Origin: Helianthus annuus
Taxonomy: Eukaryota > Streptophyta > Magnoliopsida > Asterales > Asteraceae
Direction of reading: 5' to 3'
NCBI RefSeq assembly: GCF_002127325.2
Contig: NC_035447.2
Coordinates: forward strand, 26,799,762 to 26,863,761
DNA length: 64,000 nt
Below are positions 34,141 to 42,879 of this stretch, piece after piece. Position 1 is the first letter of the stretch. Each line of letters opens with the position of its first letter. Made by a program: the position numbers and the translations under genes. Below the pieces are notes generated by a model. The model ran no database searches. It had not been told where the DNA came from and saw only the letters and a list, made by a program, of their open reading frames with translations.

Positions 34141-34530
34141 AGGTAAGAGATATATAAATAATATTTAAATCTAAAAGATATTAATTGAATTAGAAGAAAA
34201 AAAGGACGGGAAAACAATTCTGAGGATGCATAGTAATACGACATGTGTCCCCCCCCCCCCCTAAGAAAACTTATTTATAGTTATGGCTTGTCATTTATCA
34301 GTTGGGAAATATATAAATAATATTTAAACCTCAAGAATACGTAAAATAAAAAATAAAATTTATCTATAATTATGGCTTATTACTTATCAGTTAGGAAATA
34401 AATAAATATAATTTAAAGCTAAAAGGTATTAACTAAATTAGAGAAAAAAAGAACGGGAAAGCAATTCTGATATGCATAGTAACACAATATGTGTTCCCTA
34501 TAGGTTTACTTTATTATATAGTATAGAAGA
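34141..34530 (-). repeat. Tandem ~100-130 bp units ending in a Helitron-type 5' terminus
   Basis: Units starting TTATGGCTT...TTATCAGTT occur at 34276 and 34374. A third is split by the SIRE-like insertion (its start is at 15021-15037). Two units share the block GACGGGAAAACAATTCTGA/AACGGGAAAGCAATTCTGA and end in GACATGTGTCCC/AATATGTGTTCCC. A run of 14 C residues lies at 34248-34261. On the minus strand the right edge reads TCTTCTATACTATATAATAAA, a Helitron-like 5' start preceded by A. Confidence 0.6.
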
Positions 34531-35079
34531 TTGTAAACCGAGTTATTATTGATGGTATATAATGTAAAAATATAGTAGCAGTAAATACCTTATGGAAACC
34601 TAGAATTACACATAAATCTTCCTTTTTCACATCATTATGTCCTGGCGTCGCCGCCACAATCACCAGAGCTCACCACGGTCACAAACATCAATGGTCACAG
34701 TACTACCTCTACCTCTGATATGATTTTCATTAGAGCATGCAACGCTCCTTTCCCACATATTGTTTGCGGATTGAACCATTCGGATTAAATCACATCGCTT
34801 ACATCACTATTCAGATTCATCACATCACTCAGCCGCCACCTTGAATTTAGATTAAATTTCTGAATTTTTCGGATACCATAGTTTTTCAGATACTACGGCT
34901 ACTTCTATACCATTGGTTTTCGAATAGCCCTACTTTTTCGGATACCATAGATTTTTAGATATCGCAGTTGTTTTTATACCATACTTTTTGTATACGCTAC
35001 CGTTTTCGCATTGCCAAGGTTTTCTTGTCTAGATTTTTCTTATCATCCTTCTTTTTCATACAAAGCCTTGTTAATTACA
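34531..35079. other. Unassigned sequence with repeated GGATACCATAG words
   Basis: No gene is supported. Between about 34860 and 35000 the phrase TTTTCGGATACCATAG and decayed versions recur about five times. The stretch may be the leader or LTR end of the copia gag remnant that starts at 35080. Confidence 0.4.
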
Positions 35080-35820
35080 ATGGCAAATATTACTGTTTTT
35101 ACCTCAACATAATAGGCATCACATAACTCCAACAAGTTTGTCTTTACACTATCTTCAACCAATTATGATTATTGGAAGACCATGATTGAGCCGTTCCTAA
35201 TCACAAACAACCTCTTTGGTTAAATTGAAGGCTCAGTTTCATGTCTTCAACAATACTTAGCAATTGGGTCTGATGGTGCTTCTACCTAAGTAGTTATTAC
35301 GGTAAAATATCAAATATCGGTCAAGGACCGATATTCGAGGTATCGATTATCATGGTGGGATATCAGTAATTTTAATATCATGCTAAATTTATATATATAG
35401 CAATTTAACACTAATAATTCAGTATAGTCTTCTACCATTAACAAATTAATCTTTTGCAACTTGTGAAACATTAACAATTGTAGCAAGTAGAAACTAAATA
35501 AAACTTAAACTACTAACATTTAACAGTAATAACAAACAATTAAGACTTAAAACACGAATAACAGGAATAAGAAGAGAGACAAATGGTAGAAATAAGAAGA
35601 AATGTACTGATCAGTGATATATTGGTCAATCGGTCAATATTGCCGATAATATCAATACTGATATTCTACCGATATTTTGCACCGATATCTCGATAGGGAA
35701 CCGATAACCGATATATTATTGATATATCGGGATATTAACTACATTGGCTGCCACAACCACTATCAATCCTAATGTTCTTACCTGAAAGCCAATGATGCCC
35801 ATGTACGTATGTTTGTAATT
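35080..35820 (+). pseudogene. Copia gag remnant split by a foldback
   Basis: MANITVFTST at 35080 is followed, after stops, by NKFVFTLSSTNYDYWKTMIE and PFLITNNLFG, which is the N-terminal gag text of plant copia elements (normally ending LFG.VDGS). Weak homology resumes after the insertion at 35742 (AATTTINPNVLT). No other part of this element is nearby. Confidence 0.6.
35291..35741. mobile_element. Degenerate foldback MITE inserted in the gag remnant
   Basis: The left end TAGTTATTACGGTAAAATAT and the complement of the right end (TAGTTAATATCCCGATATAT) are related, and CCGATAT/ATATCGG words recur through the ends. The interior is AT-rich and non-coding. I did not find a clean target duplication. 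Confidence 0.5.
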
Positions 35821-36594
35821 TCTATAGTATGTAAAGCCCTATTTTCTCATATTTACTGATTATACTTTAAATAATATATGCCTTTAACTCATTTGTTTTT
35901 CATGTATTCGATTTTATAGTTTTTATTAATGTAAAACATGTGTCGATATCCTATGAGGCATATCTCGACTCTATTTTTTATTATTGCTATATTAAGTGTC
36001 GGTACCGTAGTAGATCGGTGTGAACAATGAACTCTTTGTTTGTTTCAGTTCACAACTATATATGTTTTCGCCTATTGATTTTGAACTATTTTAATAATTT
36101 CTGTTCGTTAACTTTTTTTTTACATTTTTAGATACACAACTTTTTTCCAATATAAGTATTATTGAAAAAGAGTTGTATTTAAATTTTGTATGGTAAAATA
36201 TACCAAGTACAGATATTATAACAAACTGAAGCGATACTTATCAAAACCAAATTCTCACCAAACTACGATAGGAATTTCACTATTTTTATTTAATATGGAC
36301 AAAAGAAGGGAAACTTCAAGGCAAATCACCGAGTAGACTAGGGAGTTGTCTTTGCTTGTCCCTTTCTAGTTCAGCAACAAAACAATATTTAATTTCTTGT
36401 TGTTGATTGGATTTCATCTCTGTTTCCAGTTATATTTAAAGTGTGGATATCATATTTCTATACTACATGTTTTAAGTTACAAGTTTCTAGGTGTTTGGAC
36501 ATGTTTCTAAAGTAAATAGTTGACTAAGCAAAGTACAAGAGAATGTTTGAAATACATCCAACAAAAATTCTTCTTTCAATAACTAATATCCTTA
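35821..36594. other. AT-rich sequence without recognisable features
   Basis: No gene, RNA or structured repeat that I can support. Confidence 0.5.
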
Positions 36595-36806
36595 TATTTA
36601 TCTTTTCATATTGGTCCCTGAGGTTTGGTTACTTTTGCCATTTTAGTCCAAATCTCAAACTTTTTAAATCTGGGTCCCTGTGGTTTCACTTTTATTGCCA
36701 TTTTATTCCAAAAATCAAATTACCTCTTATTTGACTATTAAAAGCTGCTATTTTGTCTTTATCTTCAGGGACAAAATTGTCCATCCCATTTTATTATAAC
36801 ATATTA

Positions 36807-37062
36807 CTCTCTCCGTCCCATTAGAAGTGTCCTGTTTTGAATTTTCAAAGTCTTTATTTATAAACTTTGACCTTAAATAATTTTGTTTGTCTTAGATAAT
36901 ACTTGATGAAAGTTATATGATTTGAGTGTGTTTTACAAGTGTTTTTATCGGGTTAATTTTCATCAAGTTTTATATAACACAAAAAATATATAATTAAAGT
37001 CAAAGTTTATAAATAAAGACTTTAAAATTCAAAATATGACACTTTTAATGGGACGGAGGCAG
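36807..37062. mobile_element. Stowaway-type MITE, 256 bp
   Basis: The ends are CTCTCTCCGTCCCATTAGAAGTGTC and its complement (GACACTTTTAATGGGACGGAGG.AG), flanked by the dinucleotide TA on each side (36805-36806 and 37063-37064). CTCCCTCCGT-like TIRs with TA duplications are diagnostic of Stowaway (Tc1/mariner) MITEs. It lies within the left TIR of the larger element, whose text resumes directly after it. Confidence 0.9.
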
Positions 37063-37079
37063 TAATAATTAAATTAATG

Positions 37080-37880
37080 AATAACTTCATCTTCCCCAAT
37101 CCTCATTCATCTTCTTTCCATAGATTATTTACCTACCACATTATCTGACCCAAAAGAAACTACCCAAGTGGATTTGATCTCCTCTTTCAAATATAAAATT
37201 AACCAAAAGGGTTCAAATACAATAAGCTTTCACACCAGTCTTGTTGTTCATCTGCTTCAATAATACAACCAACATTTCCTCCGCTTTCTCTCTCCTCCGT
37301 CGCGCTGCCGGAGAGAGATAATATAATCTTCCAAATTCTCATAATAATACAAACAATGAGATGATCGAGGAGGCTAATTAATTGTTAAAAGACCCACCAC
37401 GATCTTGAACTCTCTTTCAAGTTTCAACAACACATAGAGAGAGAGAATTTATGAGCCCTAGATCTCTTCATTCTATGCACAGGTAACAACATAACATCCC
37501 TCTTTTTCTTTTTATTTTGGCTTTCTTAATTACTTCTGATTCTGTTTTAGGGTTTAGACTGAACTAAAAAATGTTAAATTGATGCAGAAAGAGATTTTGT
37601 TATATTTTCAACTTGTTGTTAGCTCTGTGAATGGAGAATGGTTATGCACTTCTGCTGCTAGTGCTTTTGGCTGTAGGCATGTTGTATATTTGTAATTACT
37701 TGTGTTTGTTTGTTCTGTATGGTTAAACAAATTTTAATCCAGTTTCTATCAACAACACTGTATACTTGTGGTTGGTTATTATAATGTGTTTATTCTTGTA
37801 GTTAATCTATAATGACTTGTGTTTGTTTAGTATGAGGGTTGGGGAAGATGAAGTTCTGTGTAAATTTATTAGGGAGGAGG
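37080..37880 (+). other. Possible captured promoter, leader and first exon
   Basis: A CT-rich leader with TCTCTCTCCTCCGTCGC near 37288 and GAGAGAGAGA at 37437 precedes ATGAGCCCTAGATCTC (37451). The coding stretch MSPRSLHSMHR ends at ACAG^GTAACA (about 37482), a good splice donor. A second exon-like part lies at about 37588-37690, and GGAGGAGG^GTAAGTG at about 37880 looks like another donor. I do not recognise the parent gene. Confidence 0.4.
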
Positions 37881-38431
37881 GTAAGTGAATTAATTACTTA
37901 TTAATTTAATTATTAATATGTTATAATAAAATGAGATAGACAATTTTGCCCCTAAAGATAAAGATAAAATAGCCAGCTTTTAATAGTCAAATAAGAGCTA
38001 ATTTGATTTTTGGACTAAAATGACAGTAAAAGTGAAAACACAGGGACTCAGATTTAAAAAGTTTGAGATTTGGACTAAAATGGCAAAAGTGACCAAACCA
38101 CAGGGACCGAAATGGCAGTTTACTCAATAATGATAAAATTATTAAAATTTAAATATATTCTCTTATTAAATAATGATAATTATAAAAATTTAAATACTTA
38201 TTGTGCGTAAATTAGTTTCATATATTGAGCAACTCATTATCATATACCATATCAAAGGATAAAGTAAGTCAGGATAATCTTGTCCACAACCTATAATGGC
38301 CTAATCTGTTGGAAACAACCAAGAAATTTCTTTTAATTTTCCACGTCAAAACACCATTCATTCAAAGTAATTCTCACCACGTTCAAAGCACCAACTTCTC
38401 CATTGGCAGCTGACCAAACACACACACTTAT

Positions 38432-38438
38432 TATAAAA
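38432..38438 (+). promoter_or_regulatory. TATA box of CML copy 2
   Basis: TATAAAA, 125 bp before the start codon, in the same context as the box of copy 1. Confidence 0.65.
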
Positions 38439-38562
38439 GCCACTCCATTCTCATATTCTTCAAACAAATAGCTTTCTCTTACAGTCTTACTTCACTAAAA
38501 TTCCTATTCTTCACTTTGATAATATTTCATTTCACCAAAAATATCATCTTTAAACCATAAAC

Positions 38563-39078
38563 ATGACTTTCATGATACCTGAATTCATCCATTACTTCTT
38601 CTCCCAAATAATATTCAACATGATCATGTACACCCAAATAGGGTTTTTCTTGGATGATTCCAATATTCAAGTTGAAAAGAAGCACCAACAACCCAAATTG
38701 TCAAAAAGATCACCTTCATTTAAATACAGAAGCATGCAAGAACATGAAGTTAAGATGGTGATGGGGAATTTGGGGATTTTTTGCAATTCCAAAGGTGAGA
38801 ACTTCCCAAAAACTTTAAGTTCGGATGATCTTTTTAACATGTTTGAACAAGAACAACCGAGACTGGATGAAGTGAAGGAAGCTTTTGATGTGTTTGATGA
38901 GAATAAAGATGGGTATATTGATGCAAGAGAGTTGAAGAGAGTTCTTTCTGCTTTGGGATTGACTGGAAAAGTAAACATGGATGACTGCAAGAAGATGATT
39001 AGAGTGTTTGATTATGACAATGATGGTAGAATAGATTTTGATGAGTTTGTGAAATTTATGGAAGGCACGTTCTGTTGA
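38563..39078 (+). CDS. Calmodulin-like EF-hand protein (CML), copy 2
   Basis: 171 residues, the same length as copy 1 and colinear with it, with about 20 substitutions. The hydrophobic N-terminus is kept. EF-hand 1 (DENKDGYIDARE) is identical. EF-hand 2 changes from DDNNDGRIDFGE to DYDNDGRIDFDE, which keeps all ligand positions. Most other changes are in the N-terminal segment and in the linker at residues 59-86. Both copies are open with the same start, so both are probably functional Ca2+ sensors. This gene has a long-TIR element ending about 440 bp upstream. Confidence 0.9.
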   Translation: MTFMIPEFIHYFFSQIIFNMIMYTQIGFFLDDSNIQVEKKHQQPKLSKRSPSFKYRSMQEHEVKMVMGNLGIFCNSKGENFPKTLSSDDLFNMFEQEQPRLDEVKEAFDVFDENKDGYIDARELKRVLSALGLTGKVNMDDCKKMIRVFDYDNDGRIDFDEFVKFMEGTFC

Positions 39079-39429
39079 ATTAAATTCGTCCTGTTCGGTA
39101 CATTTTTTTGATAAAGGGCGAAATAAAAAGGTTAAACGAATATATATATATTCTGGCATTACTATATATAGAATGAGTATGTCGGTTCATTTTATGAAGA
39201 CACAACTAAAGAGATATGACAAACCCTCTAACTTCAAAAAACTGAGAACTGTGATCGACTCAAAAACGCTTTTCAAATATTAGATAGTGGTACTCTCTAA
39301 TTATTCCTGCCACTGCTTTCTTTTCTTCTTTTCAAAGCCATCTCAAGCAGTAAAAGTTTATGCTCTTGTATCCTAGAAGACAAGTGAGTTCTCTTAGAAA
39401 ATTCAAAATCTACTAATACACAAACTCTA
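39079..39429. other. 3' flank of CML copy 2
   Basis: AT-rich sequence without a supported feature; it takes the place of the transposon-filled part of copy 1. Confidence 0.5.
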
Positions 39430-39900
39430 ACTGTTCTACTTTGTTTAATTGTTGTAGTCAAATTCGCTGTCGAAGAACTACTCGTTGAAGAATCCGGTTT
39501 AGATAGTCTATGTTTAAGATTTATTTTATACTTCTGTTAATTTGTTTATACACAAAATTTTACTAGAATTTTCTATACAAATTAAGAGTCTTGAATAGTT
39601 ACTTTTTTATTTCAAAAAGGTTTATTTTTCCTATTTAGGCGAATTGACTATAAACTTGTATGGCTGCCAACTTTGTAATGACGTTCACACATATAAAATG
39701 AAAATTATCTTGACCCTTGACGTATGGTTTAAGTATATTGGTAACTGTTGACCCATCTTTTGAGTTTTGACCATGACCAAGACTCCTTCAATTATAAATA
39801 CTTTCTTGTCCAGACTAACGTCCCCATTATACTTACTATTATAAGAGGAAGAAGGAGAGATCAAACAAACAATTGATAACTAATATTGTAAAATGATTTA

Positions 39901-41712
39901 TAGTTATTATTATTATTTTTATTGAAAGGCGGCTTCTTATTAAAACAACCACCTCGCAATACACTAGAAGGAAAAAACAAACAACAGAACAAAGGAGGCA
40001 ACAAAACATCAAAAACAATTACAAGAAATTGAAACTATGCCACCGAGACTCGTCTAAATCCACCAACTTGGCTCGATATTTAACCCATCGAAACCCAAGG
40101 GTCTTGACCTCCTCCACAACGCTTGAGACGAAGGCTTTCTTGTGATTGAAAATAAGGTTATTGTGGCCTTTCCATATCCCCAACACCATAACAGGAGGAT
40201 AGATTGCATCAACTTCGTAACAAGCTTAGAGGTATTCACAAATTTGTGCAGGTTAAGAATATCCCAATTAGAAAAGCATTATTAGCTGGGAGATGACACC
40301 AAGAAGCGATTTGACCCCACACAAAGAGAAGACGCATGCTGAGAAAAGATGAGTAATTGTTTCCGGACATTCACCAAAACAGGGCACAAGGGAGTGTCCA
40401 CAAAACATTATGATGAGCAAGAGCCTCCTTAGTAGGGAGACGATTAAAGGAAGCTCACCAACGGAATCTGTTAAGTTTAAGAGGTAGACACCGGTTCCAA
40501 GAGAAAACACAAGACTCACCTGAATCCAAGGACTTACTGGGCAGCCCTCTCACGGACTTCACCGAGAAACCTCCTTTTAGATCGGTAGGCCAGGCCCAAA
40601 CATCCTTCCGGTCCAAAAGGGAGACCGATTGCAACAAACATAAACAAGCCGATAACTCGGCAGATTCAACAAGATTTGCCTGAGGCCCGCATAAACTTCA
40701 AGTTTTCAACACATAACCCACACTACAAATTCTACCGTCACCGATTTGGAGGATTCAAGCATGTAAATAAAAGGAAACAAGGACCTAAGAGGACTCGAAT
40801 CCCTCTCCCATATTTCCTTTGATGAGGTTGTCCAAAAGAAACCCAACCTTAGCGAATTCAGTAATCAAATTTGTAATTTGTTCCTAAACTCCTGTACACT
40901 ATGATGAAGGGCATTAACCACCATAATCCACATCCGGGCCTCCTCAACTTTCAACCTACATTGCCATTTATGTAGCAAGCTGAGGTTAAAGTCTTTTAAA
41001 GAAGTCAAACCTAACCCACCCTGATTCTTTGGCTTCATTAACTTATTCTTCCTCACCTAGTGAATACTATTTTTATTCTCCTTTCCCCCACATAAACTTT
41101 TTCCTAAGATCATCAAGTTTGTAGATGACCCGATTTGGAGCCCGATACAAGAAGCAATAAACCGAAATGCACTCGAACACCGAATTAAGAAGCGTTACCC
41201 TACATCCTATGGAGAGAACCGAAGCTTTTCATGAAGAAAGCCGAGCTTCCACAACATCCCATGACCAGTTTCCAGTTTTTGAAAAGGTTCATGTTGGCCC
41301 AAACCATCAATCCCAAATAAATAAAAGTCGGAACTCTAGACTTACAATTACAATGGAGTTTAAAAGCTAGCAAGGATACCTGCTGCTCATCAACCCCAAG
41401 GACATAAAGAGTAGATTTGTAAAAGTTAATTTTGAGGCCCAACGTTAAGTCGAAAACCCTCATATGTCTAGCGATACAATCATTAGAGGCGAACCAGTCA
41501 CCCAACATCAATACATCATCTGCGAATATAAAATGCATGATTAAAGGACCATTATTAGGAATAGAAATACCTATAAAAATCCAAACAAGCTGCCCGGTAC
41601 AGAAACATGAGAAGGCATCCATAACGATAATGAGTATCAAGGGGGATAACGGGTCTCGCTATCGAACCCCAGTAACAGTGAAACTCGAAGGTTGGAGAGC
41701 CATTAACGAGCA
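39901..41712 (-). pseudogene. LINE (non-LTR retrotransposon) remnant, 5'-truncated
   Basis: On the minus strand the order is: a decayed RT segment (VNGSPTFEFHCYWGS near 41690, family text VNGSP..EF...RGLRQGDPLSP); HFIFADDVLMLGDW with the catalytic FADD at about 41515-41526; LGLKINFYKSTLYVLGV (motif after FADD); KPKNQGGLGLTSLKDFNLSLL near 41040; and the zf-RVT region (WAWPTDLKGGFSVKSV and CPETITHLFSAC) near 40590-40340. There are many frameshifts and stops. The 3' end carries a (TAA)n-type tail, seen as TTATTATTATTATT at 39904-39917. The 5' end is cut at about 41712, where copia sequence begins. Confidence 0.85.
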
Positions 41713-41934
41713 ACATTTTGAGCCTTGGTCAATTAACAGAAAATGGCTATGATGTGTGGATGCATGATGAGTTTCTAAGAGTGTTTGATAGCCATAAAAG
41801 ACTTGTGATGAGGATCCAAAGATCACCAAACAGATTATACAAAATTGTTTTAAAACTTGCCAAACCAATCTGTTTGAAAGCTAGTCTAGATGAGGAAGCA
41901 TGCACATGGCATGCAAGGCCATGCTAATTTTCAT

Positions 41935-41990
41935 CACTACTAGAAAAATTAAAATTTCTGACACCATTTTCCGACCATGCTAATTTTCAT
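41935..41990. mobile_element. CACTA end plus duplicated target: abortive excision/repair footprint
   Basis: CACTACTAGAAAAATTAAAA begins a 41-bp piece (41935-41975) similar to the CACTA terminus at 11483, including CCATTTTCCG. It is followed by a second copy of the 15 bp (CATGCTAATTTTCAT) that precede it (41920-41934 and 41976-41990). Removing the piece restores the copia text GHANFH. The 15-bp repeat is too long for a CACTA target duplication, so filler DNA from break repair is the better reading. Confidence 0.7.
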
Positions 41991-42874
41991 ATTATAGAAA
42001 CAATGGCAAAGAAGGGACTCTTGAGAGGATTGCCATGCATCTCGCATCCCGAACAGTTGTGTGAAGCGTGTCTCGTCGCCAAACAGACTCGGAAAAGTTT
42101 TCCAAAAGAAGCAAAATGGAGAGCAACGAAGCCATTGGAGCTATTTCATGCTGACCTTTGCGGTCCGATAACGCCACAAACATGGGGAGGTAACTGGTAT
42201 TTTCTTTTCATAGTTAATGATTTCAGGCCATTATGTGTGGGTATATTTGTTAAAAACAAAGAATGAAGCATTTGAAAAACTTAAGATTTTCAAGACGCGG
42301 GTCGAGAAAGAAAGTAAATATAAGATCATGATGTTAAGAACGGATCGCGGAGGGGAGTTTAACCCACAAGTTTGTATAGATTTTTGTAACCAAACGGGTA
42401 TCAAAAGACAAACAACGGCTCCCTATACTCCACAACAAAACGGCGTTGTGGAGCGTAGGAACAAAACCATGCTCGGAATGACGCGGTCCATGCTAAAGTC
42501 CATGAATGTGCCTGAACCATTGTGGGGAGAAGTTGTACGCCATGCGGTATATCTACTAAACAGAATAGTAATGAAGGTAGTGAAGAACAAGACTCCATAT
42601 GAGGCTTGGATGAAGAAAAAGCCAAATTTAAAATATTTAAGGGTGTTTGGGTGTGTTGGCTATGCTATGAAGCTAACTAGTCGATTTCAGAAACTAGAAG
42701 ATAGAAGTCAACCATTGATTTATTTAGGAAGGGAAACAGGAAGTAAAGCATATCAATTATTTAATCCTACAGAGAAAAGGATTATAGTATCATGTGATGT
42801 CTCCTTTTACGAGAAAAAGGCATGGGTTTGGCAGAAAGTAGAAGTTAACAAGGCACCATCAACATGGACCTTCG

Positions 42875-42879
42875 TACAA
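42875..42879. repeat. Target-site duplication TACAA (left) of the gypsy-type array
   Basis: TACAA precedes the first LTR and recurs at 57944-57948 after the third LTR. Confidence 0.92.

Larger units (their letters stand above)
36595..38125. mobile_element. Long-TIR (foldback/Pack-MULE-like) element enclosing exon-like sequence
   Basis: About 230 bp at the left (36595-36806 and on to about 37080 around a Stowaway MITE) is the reverse complement of 37880-38125. Shared text includes GGTCCCTG.GGTTTGGT.AC, GACTATTAAAAGCTG and TTATTATAACATATTA. Between the TIRs is non-transposon-like sequence with a CT-rich leader, an ATG and a splice donor. Long TIRs around gene pieces recall Pack-MULEs, but I could not identify a 9-bp target duplication, so the superfamily is open. 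Confidence 0.6.
38258..39882 (+). repeat. Duplicated segment, copy 2 (carries the second CML gene)
   Basis: Promoter, coding region and distal flank (39430-39882) match copy 1 at 10468-14085. The phrase GTAAGTCAGGATAATCTTGTCC starts the similarity, and the block CATATAAAATGAAAATTATC near 39691 marks the distal part. This copy lacks the transposon remnants that split copy 1, so it is closer to the ancestral layout. Confidence 0.8.
41713..42879 (+). pseudogene. Copia pol remnant: GAG-pre-integrase and integrase (left part)
   Basis: It reads SLGQLTENGYDVWMHDEF, then ACTWHAR...GHANFH (broken by a 56-bp insertion), CEACLVAKQTRKSFP, LFHADLCGPITP, MMLRTDRGGEFNPQVC and [19 protein letters not shown]. 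The integrase triad D, D, E is visible (LFHAD, RTDRGG, NGVVE). A frameshift lies near 42230. The C-terminal integrase region continues to TWTFVQ at 42879, where the gypsy-type array is inserted. It resumes at 57944. Confidence 0.85.

Noticed and set aside
34248..34261. Run of 14 C residues as an assembly gap marker
   Set aside because: The surrounding tandem unit has a shorter CCC at the same place, so a homopolymer expansion or sequencing error is more likely than a gap.
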